Below are positions 45,869-55,067 of a DNA stretch of 64,000 nucleotides, one piece after another; within the stretch, counting starts at the first letter, position 1, and each line of letters opens with the position of its first letter. The position numbers and the translations under genes were made by a program. The notes beneath the pieces are model-generated. The model did not search any database, had not been told where the DNA came from, and saw nothing but the letters and a program-made list of their open reading frames with translations. This DNA is from Propionicimonas sp. (lineage in GTDB: Bacteria > Actinomycetota > Actinomycetes > Propionibacteriales > Propionibacteriaceae). The stretch is from contig VMSW01000007.1 of the NCBI GenBank assembly GCA_013791955.1, forward strand, positions 806,001 through 870,000, in the 5' to 3' direction.

Positions 45869-46150
45869 ATGCCAAATGGCTGGGAGTGGGCGGTCCTAGT
45901 GGTGATCGCGCTGTTGCTGTTTGCCGGTGCCCGCTTGTCCGGGGTCGGTCGCAATGCGGGCACCTCGATTCGCGAGTTCAAGCAGGAAGTTGGCGCCGCG
46001 CCTAGTGACCGGACCTCCGAGGAGGTGTCCCCAGTAGTCGAGGCAGACCCAGCGGCTGCCGTTCCCGACGGCGATGCGGCGCCGAGCGAAAGTCTGGACG
46101 TCGAAGCGCCCGCCGAGCCTGAGCCCGCGCCCAAGCCAGAGTCGGTCTGA
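45869..46150 (+). CDS. tatA: Twin-arginine translocase subunit TatA
   Basis: 93-aa protein with one N-terminal transmembrane helix (W-E-W-A-V-L-V-V-I-A-L-L-L-F-A-G-A-R-L) and the amphipathic helix containing V-G-R-N-A-G-T-S-I-R-E-F-K. The rest is an acidic, Pro/Ala-rich cytosolic tail. TatA forms the Tat pore with TatC, the next gene 8 bp downstream. An AAGGAGG ribosome-binding site lies just upstream. Confidence 0.9.
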   Translation: MPNGWEWAVLVVIALLLFAGARLSGVGRNAGTSIREFKQEVGAAPSDRTSEEVSPVVEADPAAAVPDGDAAPSESLDVEAPAEPEPAPKPESV

Positions 46151-46158
46151 ATCCGACG

Positions 46159-46989
46159 ATGGCGAAAGGTACTTCGCGGTTCTCCTGGTTGAGGCCGCCC
46201 AAGCCAACCCCCGGCGGAGTGATGACGCTCGCCGATCACCTGCGCGAGTTGCGCTACCGGCTGATCGTCGCCGCGCTCGGGCTGATCGTGGCGGCTGCTG
46301 CCTCAGGGATTTGGTACCAAGAGCTCTACCTGCTGATGATGCGGCCCTACCTTCAAGCAGCCGAGATGCTCAAGCAGAGCAATCCGAACCTGAACCCGAC
46401 CACGGTGATCAGCGGGGTGACTGCGCCCTTCATGCTGATCCTGCAGATCGCCTTGGTGGCCGGTCTGGTGCTGTCCAGCCCAGTGTGGTTGTACCAGTTG
46501 TGGGCCTACATTGCGCCAGCGCTGTTGGCCAAAGAGAAGAAATATGCGCTGGGCTTTCTCGCCGCCGCGATCCCGCTGTTCCTGCTGGGCGTAGCCATCG
46601 GCTACTACATCCTGCCGCAAGGCATTTCGGTGATGCTGGCCTTCACTCCATCTAGCGTTCCGGTGACCAACCTGCTGGACATCAACGAGTTCCTGAAACT
46701 CACCCTGCAACTGATGGTGGTCTTTGGGCTGGGCTTCCTGATGCCGGTGGTGATCGTCGGCGCCAACCTGATTGGCGTGGTCAGCGCTAAGCAACTGGGC
46801 AAGTACCGCACCTATGTGATCTTCGCCACGTTTGTGTTCGGCGCGGCCGCGACCCCATCCAGTGACCCGTTCTCGATGCTCGCCCTGGCCATCCCGATGA
46901 CGGTGCTGTATCTGATCGCCGAAGTCATCTGCCACGTCAACGATCGACGCAAGGCCAAAGCTTTGGCTAAGGCGGAGGTGGCCGCATGA
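46159..46989 (+). CDS. tatC: Twin-arginine translocase subunit TatC
   Basis: 276-aa polytopic membrane protein with six predicted helices. The N-terminal cytosolic signature M-T-L-A-D-H-L-R-E-L-R-Y-R is the signal-peptide receptor site, and F-M-L-I-L-Q-I-A-L-V and F-G-L-G-F-L-M-P-V-V follow. It binds twin-arginine precursors and recruits TatA. Its stop overlaps the lipid kinase start by 4 bp. Confidence 0.94.
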   Translation: MAKGTSRFSWLRPPKPTPGGVMTLADHLRELRYRLIVAALGLIVAAAASGIWYQELYLLMMRPYLQAAEMLKQSNPNLNPTTVISGVTAPFMLILQIALVAGLVLSSPVWLYQLWAYIAPALLAKEKKYALGFLAAAIPLFLLGVAIGYYILPQGISVMLAFTPSSVPVTNLLDINEFLKLTLQLMVVFGLGFLMPVVIVGANLIGVVSAKQLGKYRTYVIFATFVFGAAATPSSDPFSMLALAIPMTVLYLIAEVICHVNDRRKAKALAKAEVAA

Positions 46990-47939
46990 GCCAACATCAC
47001 GACGGCGCTACTTTGACCTTGGTGGTGAACCCATCGGCCGGACGCGGACGCGCGGCGAAGCTGCTGCCCTCGGTAACCGCCGCCCTGGTGGCCGGTCTGC
47101 CCAACGGCAGTCTGAAGGTGATCAGTACCACTGACTGGGCAGACTCAAAGCGACACTGCGAAGAGGTGGTGGCCGCTGCTGCTGAGGAGTCTGGCGTCGA
47201 TGGCCGCTTTGACTCTTTGGTGGTGATGGGCGGGGACGGCATGATGCACCTCGGTCTCAACGCAGCCGCCCAAACCCAGGTGCCCCTTGGGGTGATTCCG
47301 GGCGGTCGCGGCAACGACTTCTGCCGCGGCGTTGGGGTTGGCACCGATCCGCTAGCCGCGGTGCAGACCATCCTCGCCGGGCACCTGCGGCGGATCGATC
47401 TGGCTTCGGTGAGCGGCAAGTTGGTTGATGGCAGCGAGCATCGCTGGGTGGGCTGCATCGTCTCCACCGGGTTCGACGGTCGGGTCGGCTACCGGGCCGA
47501 CCAGATGAAGCGCAGTTACGGCGGCCTGGAGTATGTGGTGGCCACCCTCGCCGAACTGCGCAGCTTCGAGCCGCTGGCCTATCGCATGATCGTGGACGGC
47601 GTCCGGCGGGAGCAGACCGCGATGTTCATCGCCGTCGGAAACGCCGCTTACTACGGGGGCGGCATGCAGGCCTGCCCCAATGCCGACCTGAACGACGGCC
47701 TCCTCGATCTCACCGTGATCAATCCGGTTAGTCGGGCCACCTTGTTGCGGCTGTTGCCATCCATGTTCACTGGCGGCTTCGTCAAGGATCCGGCCGCGGA
47801 GCTGTTGCGGGCCAAAGAGGTGGTGCTGGACGGCGACGGGCTCTATGCGATGGCCGACGGGGAGGAACTCGGCCCCGTCCCGGTAACCGTGCGCGCGGTG
47901 CGCGATGCATTGAGCATCTACGTGCCAGGACCACAATGA
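46986..47939 (+). CDS. Diacylglycerol/lipid kinase family protein
   Basis: 317-aa DAGK-catalytic-domain protein. L-V-V-N-P-S-A-G-R-G-R-A is the N-terminal phosphate loop, V-M-G-G-D-G-M-M-H-L the GGDG site, and P-G-G-R-G-N-D-F-C-R the conserved downstream loop. It resembles the DgkB/YegS/Rv2252 group that phosphorylates diacylglycerol or related lipids at the membrane. The substrate is unproven. Coupled to tatC and helY by 4-bp overlaps. Confidence 0.88.
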   Translation: MSQHHDGATLTLVVNPSAGRGRAAKLLPSVTAALVAGLPNGSLKVISTTDWADSKRHCEEVVAAAAEESGVDGRFDSLVVMGGDGMMHLGLNAAAQTQVPLGVIPGGRGNDFCRGVGVGTDPLAAVQTILAGHLRRIDLASVSGKLVDGSEHRWVGCIVSTGFDGRVGYRADQMKRSYGGLEYVVATLAELRSFEPLAYRMIVDGVRREQTAMFIAVGNAAYYGGGMQACPNADLNDGLLDLTVINPVSRATLLRLLPSMFTGGFVKDPAAELLRAKEVVLDGDGLYAMADGEELGPVPVTVRAVRDALSIYVPGPQ

Positions 47940-50653
47940 CGGCGGTCGCCGACTTCGCCGCCGGCTATCCCTTTGCTCTAGACGATTACCAGGTAACCGC
48001 CTGTGAGCGCCTCGCCGCCGGAAGTGGAGTATTGGTCGCTGCGCCGACCGGCGCTGGCAAGACCGTAGTGGGGGAGTTTGCGGTCTTCCTGGCCCTGCAG
48101 CGGCAACGCAAGTGTTTCTACACCACCCCGATCAAAGCCCTGAGTAACCAGAAATACCACGATCTATGCGCCCGCCACGGCGAAGAAGCTGTTGGCCTGC
48201 TCACCGGCGACACCTCGATCAACGCCGAAGCCCAGGTGGTGGTGATGACCACCGAGGTGCTGCGCAACATGATCTACGCCGGCTCGCCGACCCTGGGCGG
48301 GCTGGGATTCGTGGTCATGGACGAGGTGCACTATCTGGCTGATCGCTCCCGGGGAGCGGTCTGGGAGGAAGTGATCATCTCGCTGGCCGATTCGGTGCAG
48401 GTGGTGGCGCTGTCAGCGACCGTGAGCAATGCCGAGGAGTTCGGCGATTGGCTGGATGAGGTTCGTGGGGGCGTCGAAGTGGTGGTTACTGAGCGCCGTC
48501 CAGTGCCGCTGTACCAACACGTCATGGTGGGTCGGCGGCTGCTGGAGTTGTTCGCCGGAAAAGACGTGAACCCCGAACTGCTGCGGATTGCCAAGGAGGA
48601 ATCCCGAACCCAGCGTGATGACAGCCGCCGTCCGCGCGGTCGCTCCGGTAACGGGCGCCGGGATGTGTCCTACGGATCAGGGCGGTACGGCGGCGCCGCG
48701 GCCAGGTCAAAGATGGACGCCTCGCGCCACCTAATGCCGCGGCGTGACGCGACCATCGAGCGGTTGGCGGCCGAGGGATTGCTACCGGCGATCTTCTTTA
48801 TCTTCTCCAGGTTGGGCTGTGACACCGCAGTTGGACAGCTGATGAACTCGGGGCTGCGGCTCACTGATGCCCACGAGCGCGCCCAGCTGGCCGAGATCGC
48901 TGCCCGGCACACCGCGAGCCTGAGTCCGCTGGATCTGGTCGCCCTTGACTACGACTCCTTCGTGGCCGCCTTCACTGCCGGGATCGCCGCGCATCACGCC
49001 GGGCTGCTGCCCGCGTTCAAAGAGGCGGTTGAAGAAGGCTTCGTCTCCGGGTTGGTGAAGGTGGTCTTCGCTACCGAGACTCTCGCTCTTGGCATCAACA
49101 TGCCGGCCCGCAGCGTCGTGTTGGAGAAGTTGGTGAAGTACAACGGCGAAACCCATGCCGACATCACCGCTGGCGAGTTCACTCAGCTCACCGGTCGCGC
49201 CGGCCGACGCGGGATCGACGTTGAGGGCCACGCGGTGGTGTGTTGGCAGCCCGGACTCGATCCACGGGCAGTGGCCGGGCTGGCCTCGCGCCGCACCTAT
49301 CCGCTGCGTTCCTCCTTCGCCCCCACCTACAACATGGCGGTGAACCTGGTCGGCACGGTGGGCCGCGAGCGGGCCCGTGGCCTGCTGGAGCAGTCATTTG
49401 CCCAGTTCCAGTCCGACCGTTCAGTGGTGGGGCTGGCCCGCTCGATGGCACACAACCGGACGCGGATCACTGAGGACTGGGCGCAGGCGTCCTGTGAGCT
49501 GGGTGAGGCTGAGGCGTACTTCCGCCTGCGCAGTCGGATCTCGGCAGTCGAAGCTGAAGCCGCCCGGCTACGGCGTTCTGATCGGCGGGCGGAGGCCTTG
49601 ACCGCGCTGGCGGCGCTGCAGGTGGGCGACATCATCGACATTCCGGGCAAACGGCACCGAGGCTGGGCAGTGGTGGTGGAGCTGGGCCGCGCCGGTGGGG
49701 GGCCGACGGTGCTGACCGTGGACCGCCAGGTAAAGCAGCTTTCGATTGTGGACTTCCCCGAGCCGCCCACAACGGCCGGACGGGTGAAGGTGCCCAAACA
49801 CTTCGACCTGCGTTCACCGGCTTCGCGGCGCAATCTGGCCGTGGCGCTACGGCAACGCATCGACGACGGCTCCCTGGCTGCGCCGGTCGCACCGGCAGCA
49901 GCCGATGCCGATGCGATGGCTCGGGTGACCGAACTTCGCGCTGAGCTGCGCAGACACCCCGTGCACGCCTGCCCCGATCGAGAGACCCACGCCCGCTATG
50001 CCGAATCGGCGCTGCGGGCCGAACGCGACAACGACGGCATCAATGCCCAGGCTGAGCGCCGCACCAACACCATCGCGGTGCGCTTCGACCGCATCTGCTC
50101 GGTGTTGGAGTCGCTCGGCTATCTCAGCCCCGATGGTGGCAAACAGGTCACTGAGGCTGGTCGGATGCTGTCGCGGCTCTACTCAGAGCTGGATCTGGTG
50201 ACCGCTGAGGCGATTCGTTCTGGGGTCTTCGACAATCTCAGCGCCCCGCAGTTGGCTGCGGTGCTCTCGTCCCTGGTTTTCGAGGCGCGTGGCGATCGCC
50301 GCGAACCGGCCCGGATGCCGGATCGGGCTAGCGAAGACGCCCAGATTCGGCTGCGCAAGGTGTGGCGCGAGGTCTGCCTCACCGAGCGGGACCATCGGCT
50401 GCCCAGCCATGCTGAACCGGAGATCGGCTTCGCCGAGTCAATCCATGCCTGGGTTGGTGGGGCTGAACTTGCCGATGTGCTCAACATGTCGAACCTGACT
50501 GCCGGTGACTTCGTCCGCTGGGCCCGCCAGGTGATCGACGCGGCTGGACAGGTCGCTGATGCCGCCGGTGCTGGCCCACTGCGTGGGATGGCCAAAGAGG
50601 TGGTCTACCGGGCCAGGCGCGGCGTGGTGGACGCCGCCCCGCTAGAGGACTGA
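47936..50653 (+). CDS. helY: DEAD/DEAH-box RNA helicase HelY (Ski2/Mtr4-like)
   Basis: 905-aa superfamily-2 helicase. Walker A is A-P-T-G-A-G-K-T-V, motif II is D-E-V-H-Y-L, motif III S-A-T-V, and motif VI Q-L-T-G-R-A-G-R-R-G. The central insertion (residues ~215-265) is basic and R/G-rich. The C-terminal ~350 residues match the helical DSHCT-type domain. It is the actinobacterial HelY linked to tatAC (Rv2092c-like). The last 49 bp overlap the convergent XRE gene. Confidence 0.92.
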   Translation: MTAVADFAAGYPFALDDYQVTACERLAAGSGVLVAAPTGAGKTVVGEFAVFLALQRQRKCFYTTPIKALSNQKYHDLCARHGEEAVGLLTGDTSINAEAQVVVMTTEVLRNMIYAGSPTLGGLGFVVMDEVHYLADRSRGAVWEEVIISLADSVQVVALSATVSNAEEFGDWLDEVRGGVEVVVTERRPVPLYQHVMVGRRLLELFAGKDVNPELLRIAKEESRTQRDDSRRPRGRSGNGRRDVSYGSGRYGGAAARSKMDASRHLMPRRDATIERLAAEGLLPAIFFIFSRLGCDTAVGQLMNSGLRLTDAHERAQLAEIAARHTASLSPLDLVALDYDSFVAAFTAGIAAHHAGLLPAFKEAVEEGFVSGLVKVVFATETLALGINMPARSVVLEKLVKYNGETHADITAGEFTQLTGRAGRRGIDVEGHAVVCWQPGLDPRAVAGLASRRTYPLRSSFAPTYNMAVNLVGTVGRERARGLLEQSFAQFQSDRSVVGLARSMAHNRTRITEDWAQASCELGEAEAYFRLRSRISAVEAEAARLRRSDRRAEALTALAALQVGDIIDIPGKRHRGWAVVVELGRAGGGPTVLTVDRQVKQLSIVDFPEPPTTAGRVKVPKHFDLRSPASRRNLAVALRQRIDDGSLAAPVAPAAADADAMARVTELRAELRRHPVHACPDRETHARYAESALRAERDNDGINAQAERRTNTIAVRFDRICSVLESLGYLSPDGGKQVTEAGRMLSRLYSELDLVTAEAIRSGVFDNLSAPQLAAVLSSLVFEARGDRREPARMPDRASEDAQIRLRKVWREVCLTERDHRLPSHAEPEIGFAESIHAWVGGAELADVLNMSNLTAGDFVRWARQVIDAAGQVADAAGAGPLRGMAKEVVYRARRGVVDAAPLED

Positions 50654-51255
50654 GGCGACCGGGACGACCCCCGTCCGGTTCCTCGGACGCGGAGGTGCAC
50701 CCGTTCGCCCTGACCGCCGAAGATGATCAATAGCTCCAGCGGGATGCTGCCGCCGTTGGCGTAGCCGTGCTGGGTGATGGTCTCGAATTCGGCGGCTTCG
50801 CCGGGGTTGAGCAGGTAGTCGGCATCACCGAGGGTTAGCCGGAGTTGGCCGTGCAGCACGTAGGCCCACTCGTAGCCCTGGTGGGAACAAAGCTCGCGTG
50901 GGGCCGGGTTGGCTGGCTCCACTGGCAAGACCTGCTTGAAAGCGTTCAGCCCGCCGGGGTTCTTGGCTAACTGCATCCAGGTGACCCCGTTGCGAACCAC
51001 CGGTCGTGGGTGAATGCGCGGATCGGCCGTGGCCGGCGCGCCGACGAGATCGTCCAGCGACACCTGGTATGCCTTGGCCAGCGGCAGCAGGAGTTCAAGG
51101 GTTGGTCGTCGCTGCCCAGATTCCAGCCGCGACAAGGTGCTGACCGAAATCCCGGTCTGCTCGGCCAATTGCTGCAAGGTGGCGCCGGTGCGGTTGCGTA
51201 GCCGTTTCAGCCGGGGGCCGACGCTGTCAAGGACAAAGTCCGATGGATCTGACAC
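50605..51255 (-). CDS. XRE-family transcriptional regulator with cupin domain
   Basis: 216-aa regulator. Residues ~10-65 form the helix-turn-helix (L-Q-Q-L-A-E-Q-T-G-I-S-V-S-T-L-S-R-L-E-S-G). Residues ~115-195 form a cupin sensor domain (H-Q-G-Y-E-W-A-Y-V-L-H-G, L-N-P-G-E-A-A-E-F). Such proteins bind a small ligand in the cupin and control a neighbour. The GTG at 51255 is chosen because it directly precedes the HTH; GTG/ATG at 51279 would add 8 residues. The C-terminal ~20 residues (G-S-S-R-S-P-Q-S-S-S) are encoded antisense to helY and are probably disordered. Confidence 0.85.
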   Translation of the reverse strand: MSDPSDFVLDSVGPRLKRLRNRTGATLQQLAEQTGISVSTLSRLESGQRRPTLELLLPLAKAYQVSLDDLVGAPATADPRIHPRPVVRNGVTWMQLAKNPGGLNAFKQVLPVEPANPAPRELCSHQGYEWAYVLHGQLRLTLGDADYLLNPGEAAEFETITQHGYANGGSIPLELLIIFGGQGERVHLRVRGTGRGSSRSPQSSSGAASTTPRLAR

Positions 51256-51263
51256 CGCCCCAG

Positions 51264-51280
51264 TTTGCCAGATCGGCAAA
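51264..51280. promoter_or_regulatory. Candidate operator, TTTGCC-N5-GGCAAA
   Basis: A perfect inverted repeat with 6-bp arms lies 9 bases upstream of the XRE/cupin start, overlapping a possible -10 (CAAACT on the minus strand). Its position between the regulator and the divergent flavoprotein gene suits autoregulation and control of that gene. Confidence 0.45.
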
Positions 51281-51389
51281 GAAGCTTGCTGGGTCGGCCA
51301 AGGCCGGGCCAGACTCCTGAACCTGTTGGCACGGCAGTGTCAGCAATGTCGCGTGCGTCTGGGACGCAGCAACGGAAGGCTCAAATCAG

Positions 51390-52580
51390 ATGGCAGCTCA
51401 GGATTTCTCCAGCAAACACCACGCAGTGGTGCTGGGTGGCGGCTTCGCGGGAGTGGAGGCTGCGATCGGGCTGGCCAAGTCTGGCCGATTCCGGGTGACG
51501 CTGGTCTCCGAGCGGGACTTCCTGCACCTCTTTCCGATCACGATTTGGACCCCGACCCGAGCCATTCCTACCTCCCGCACGCGGGTGAGCTTGGCCGAAC
51601 TTGGCCGGGTCAACCATTTCGAGGTGGTGGTGGACTCGGTCGCCAGCATCGAGACTGACGCCAACTCGGTGGTGCTCGGCGGGCAGACTCTGAGTTATGA
51701 CTACCTGGTGATCGCTCTCGGCGCCGGCAAGCCGAAGCCGCCCGGAGTCGAACACACTCGCTCGCTATGCGCTGGGCCGGACGCGGCAATCGACATTCGC
51801 GATCAGCTGGATCGGCTGCTGCGTCGAGGTAAGGGACGAATCGCGGTCGGCTTCGGCGGCAACCCGAAGGATGGCTCGGCGATGCGGGGCGGCCCGGCGT
51901 TCGAGATCCTGTTCAACATCGATCACCTGTTGCGAAAGAAGGGCGTGCGGGACCGCTACGAGTTGTCCTTCTTCGCACCGATGGCCACTCCCGGGCAACG
52001 GATGGGCCCCAAGGCTCTGGCCAAGATCGGCCCGATGCTCGGGGCGCGCGGAATCCACCAGCAGGTGGGATCGCCGATCACCGGATTTGCCGCCGATGGG
52101 ATCAGCTTCGAGGACGGCACCAAGCTCGGTGCAGATCTGACGCTGTTCATTCCTGGGGCGGTAGGGCTGCCAGTGATCGCCGCTTCCGGCCTGCCGACCA
52201 ACGAAGCCGGGTTCGTGAAGATCGATGCCAACACCCTGGTTGAGGGCACCGTGAATGTGTACGCCGTCGGCGATGTGGCAGCTTTGGCTGGACCAGAGTG
52301 GCGGGCCAAGCAGGGCCACGTCGCCGAAGCGATGGCTCATGCCGCTGCGCACAACATAATCAAGGCTGCCCAAGGCCTCAACGACCGGATCGGCTACGCC
52401 GAGCATGTGTCCATCTTGTGTCTGATGGATACCGGCTCCGGCGGGGTGCTGGTCTACCGCAGCACCAAACGGCAGTTCGCGATCAACCTGCCGATCGTTG
52501 GGCATTGGTTCAAGCGCGGCTGGGGCTTCTACGCCCGCAACTCCAAGCTGCGACGCTTTCCGCGCCTGCCGGGGCTGTGA
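51390..52580 (+). CDS. FAD-dependent oxidoreductase, sulfide:quinone reductase-like
   Basis: 396-aa flavoprotein of the NDH-2/SQR family. The FAD loop is V-L-G-G-G-F-A-G-V-E-A-A-I-G-L-A; the second FAD contact V-Y-A-V-G-D-V-A-A-L is near residue 290. SQR-type cysteines may be those in R-S-L-C-A-G-P and S-I-L-C-L-M-D-T-G. H-V-A-E-A-M-A-H-A-A-A-H-N-I is typical. It may oxidise sulfide or polysulfide to quinone at the membrane face; NADH dehydrogenase activity cannot be excluded. Divergent from the XRE/cupin gene, a likely regulator. Confidence 0.8.
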   Translation: MAAQDFSSKHHAVVLGGGFAGVEAAIGLAKSGRFRVTLVSERDFLHLFPITIWTPTRAIPTSRTRVSLAELGRVNHFEVVVDSVASIETDANSVVLGGQTLSYDYLVIALGAGKPKPPGVEHTRSLCAGPDAAIDIRDQLDRLLRRGKGRIAVGFGGNPKDGSAMRGGPAFEILFNIDHLLRKKGVRDRYELSFFAPMATPGQRMGPKALAKIGPMLGARGIHQQVGSPITGFAADGISFEDGTKLGADLTLFIPGAVGLPVIAASGLPTNEAGFVKIDANTLVEGTVNVYAVGDVAALAGPEWRAKQGHVAEAMAHAAAHNIIKAAQGLNDRIGYAEHVSILCLMDTGSGGVLVYRSTKRQFAINLPIVGHWFKRGWGFYARNSKLRRFPRLPGL

Positions 52581-52632
52581 ACCTCCACTCCTGATGGGCC
52601 GGACGCCGCTGGGCGCGTCGGTCCAGGTTGGA

Positions 52633-52638
52633 TAACCT
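52633..52638 (+). promoter_or_regulatory. Candidate leaderless -10 box for hisF
   Basis: TAACCT lies 6 bases before the hisF ATG, inside AGGTT-ggat-AACCT (52625-52638), a perfect 5-bp inverted repeat. The same element with two changes precedes the FKBP gene at 41723-41736. Confidence 0.5.
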
Positions 52639-52644
52639 GAGCCC

Positions 52645-53406
52645 ATGACGCTGGCCATCAGGGTAATTCCGTGCCTGGACGTCCATGACGGACGGGTCGT
52701 CAAGGGCGTCAACTTCGTGAATCTGCGCGACGCCGGTGATCCGGTTGAGTTGGCCGCGACCTATGGCGCCGAAGGTGCTGATGAGTTGGTCTTCCTCGAC
52801 ATCTCGGCATCAGCGACTGGCCGAGCGACCACCTACGACATGGTGCGCCGGACCGCGGAGACGGTGTTCATCCCGCTGGCCGTCGGCGGGGGAGTGCGCA
52901 GCGTCGAAGACGTCGACACCTTGCTGCGCTCCGGTGCCGACAAGGTGGGCATCAACACCGGCGCCATCAGTCGGCCCGAAGCGATCAACGAGATCACTGC
53001 ACGTTTCGGCAATCAGGTGCTGGTGCTCTCCCTGGACGCCCGGCGCGAGGCCGGTCAGCCTTCTGGCTTCGGCGTCACCACCCACGGCGGACGACGTGCA
53101 GCAGGCCTGGACGCGATCGCCTGGGTGCGGGAAGCCGCTGAGCGCGGCGCCGGAGAGATCCTGCTGAACTCCATGGACGCCGACGGCACCACCGACGGCT
53201 TCGATCTGGAGATGATCGAGGCGGTCAAGGCGGTCGTCGACGTACCGGTGATTGCCTCCGGCGGTGCTGGCACAGTGGCACACTTCGTGGCTGCGGCCCA
53301 GGCCGGGGCTGATGCGGTCCTGGCTGCCAGCGTCTTCCACTACGGCACGCTCACCATTGCCGAGGTGAAAGCTGGCCTGGCAGGTGCCGGGTTCGCCGTA
53401 CGCTGA
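52645..53406 (+). CDS. hisF: Imidazole glycerol phosphate synthase cyclase subunit
   Basis: 253-aa TIM barrel that uses ammonia from HisH to make imidazole glycerol phosphate and AICAR. The catalytic aspartates are in [16 protein letters not shown] and L-S-L-D-A-R-R-E. Phosphate loops V-G-G-G-V-R-S and A-S-G-G-A-G-T are present. No other his gene is in the window, so the histidine genes are split. HIT gene follows after 5 bp. Confidence 0.95.
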   Translation: MTLAIRVIPCLDVHDGRVVKGVNFVNLRDAGDPVELAATYGAEGADELVFLDISASATGRATTYDMVRRTAETVFIPLAVGGGVRSVEDVDTLLRSGADKVGINTGAISRPEAINEITARFGNQVLVLSLDARREAGQPSGFGVTTHGGRRAAGLDAIAWVREAAERGAGEILLNSMDADGTTDGFDLEMIEAVKAVVDVPVIASGGAGTVAHFVAAAQAGADAVLAASVFHYGTLTIAEVKAGLAGAGFAVR

Positions 53407-53411
53407 GGGGC

Positions 53412-53813
53412 ATGGATTGCCTGTTCTGCGCCATCATCGCCGGTGATATCCCCTCCCGACAGATCTATGCCGACGACGCCGCGGTCGCGTTTCTCGACAT
53501 CAGCCCGTGGCACTCTGGTCACACCCTGGTGGTGCCCAGGAGGCATGTTGTTGACGTCCTGAGCCAGCCGGAGGCCTTGAGCGAGATTGCGCCAGCCATC
53601 AACGCCACCGGCCAACTGCTCACCGAGAAGCTGGGCGCGGCCGGGCTCAACGTGCTACTGAACTCAGGGGCGGTGGCCGGCCAGGAGGTCTTCCACCTGC
53701 ACGCTCACCTGATTCCGCGGTACGCCGACCGTCCAGGGATGGCTGGCCTGATGATGCGCGAGCCCGACATCGATCTGGACGACGTGCACCGCAGGATCAC
53801 CCAGCAGGACTGA
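53412..53813 (+). CDS. HIT family protein
   Basis: 133-aa histidine-triad nucleotide-binding protein. The triad H-L-H-A-H-L-I-P-R is intact, and D-C-L-F-C-A-I-I-A-G-D-I-P-S-R starts the fold. The two N-terminal cysteines plus later His may bind zinc as in HINT proteins. Such enzymes hydrolyse purine nucleotide phosphoramidates or dinucleotide polyphosphates. Likely co-transcribed with hisF. Confidence 0.9.
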   Translation: MDCLFCAIIAGDIPSRQIYADDAAVAFLDISPWHSGHTLVVPRRHVVDVLSQPEALSEIAPAINATGQLLTEKLGAAGLNVLLNSGAVAGQEVFHLHAHLIPRYADRPGMAGLMMREPDIDLDDVHRRITQQD

Positions 53814-53828
53814 TAGCCCAACGGCTCA

Positions 53829-55067
53829 CTACTTGGCGGCGGTGTTCACCCCAGACGTGGTGAAGGAGAACAGCGTCTCTTTCAGGCCGAACTTCGATTT
53901 GAAGCTGCCGCCGCTGACAGTGATGGAACCGGCCGTGCCACTGATCTTGACCAGGAGGGCTCGGCCTTGACCGTTGAAGGGGCCGACTCCGGTACGGGTG
54001 GTCACCTGGATCGTGGTGAAGGCGCCGATCGACGGGTAGGCCTTCTGCAGTGACGACGCAGTGATCGTCTTCGTCCAGGTGCGCACCGGATCGTAGGGAT
54101 CCTGTTTGGCCGAGAGATAGGGCAGCCCGATGTAGCTGGCAGCCCAGCCGCCGTTCGAACTGGAGAACTGAGTCAGCGCGAGGGCTCCCTTGTAAAGCAC
54201 CACCTTGTTGGCGGTAGCTGCGATCGCGGCGTCGGTGCTGGCGTAGCGAGTCGAGTTGTCCTTGTACACCTGGCAAGCGGAGGTATCGCAGATGTCATAG
54301 ATGTAGCCGGCCGGCTTCGCCTGGCGCTCCTTGGCGGCGTAGGTACGGGCCGCGACCGCCTGGGCCTTGAGGGCCTCGGTGGCCCAACTGGCCGGCATCT
54401 CGGCGGGCACTACCGAGCGTAGATAGGTTTCCATGCTCAGGTAGTTGACCGTGACCGCTGAGCTGCCCTTGAAGCGCAGCGCCATGCGGCCGGAATAGGT
54501 ACGGGTGGAGCCGTTGGGCATGGCCAGCTTCACGGTGCCGGTCTTGGTGTTCTTAACCCACCAGCTGCGCTTCGCGTTGAGCTTGGACTTGTACGTCACG
54601 TACTTGCCAGCGGCGTTGCGGTAGTAGAGCACCCGGGAGGTGCCCCTTCGGGAGATCCGCCACTTGGTGTACTTGCTGGACGTGGGCAGGTTTACCTTGT
54701 GCCCGGCGGTGTCATAGACCTGCAGACCGGCGGCTGGCCGGAAGTGCAACCCGGAGTCGGTGTCGGCGGTGATCCACACCCGCATGGTGTTGCCTTTGGG
54801 CAGCGAGCCCAAGGTGGTGCCGGTGTAGTAGAAGGCGATGATCTTGTCGTAGCTCAGGCCCTGCTTGGCCGCGCCGGCGGCACCGTACTGGGACATTCCT
54901 TTGCCGTGGCCCCAGCCGGCGCCGTTAACGATCACCTTTTGGTCGGGCGGGGTCACTGCATCGTCGGCTTTCGCCGGTAGGGCGGCTCCGGTCAATACCA
55001 GTGCGCTTGCTCCGACTAGGGAGGTCAGAGTGCGCATGGAAAGCCGCCGGCTGCTTACTGAGGGCAT
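53829..55067 (-). CDS. Exported SpoIID/LytB-domain protein
   Basis: 412-aa secreted protein. A signal peptide (R-R-L-S-M-R-T-L-T-S-L-V-G-A-S-A-L-V-L) ends near A-L-P-A-K-A-D. The SpoIID/LytB region includes G-W-G-H-G-K-G-M-S-Q-Y-G-A, Y-L-R-S-V-V-P-A-E-M-P, and L-K-A-Q-A-V-A-A-R-T-Y-A. SpoIID proteins are peptidoglycan lytic transglycosylases or amidase enhancers. The ATG at 55067 has AAGGACC upstream; the frame continues to 55316 but the extra part is antisense to the ilv leader. Role in cell-wall remodelling is inferred. Confidence 0.86.
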   Translation of the reverse strand: MPSVSSRRLSMRTLTSLVGASALVLTGAALPAKADDAVTPPDQKVIVNGAGWGHGKGMSQYGAAGAAKQGLSYDKIIAFYYTGTTLGSLPKGNTMRVWITADTDSGLHFRPAAGLQVYDTAGHKVNLPTSSKYTKWRISRRGTSRVLYYRNAAGKYVTYKSKLNAKRSWWVKNTKTGTVKLAMPNGSTRTYSGRMALRFKGSSAVTVNYLSMETYLRSVVPAEMPASWATEALKAQAVAARTYAAKERQAKPAGYIYDICDTSACQVYKDNSTRYASTDAAIAATANKVVLYKGALALTQFSSSNGGWAASYIGLPYLSAKQDPYDPVRTWTKTITASSLQKAYPSIGAFTTIQVTTRTGVGPFNGQGRALLVKISGTAGSITVSGGSFKSKFGLKETLFSFTTSGVNTAAK

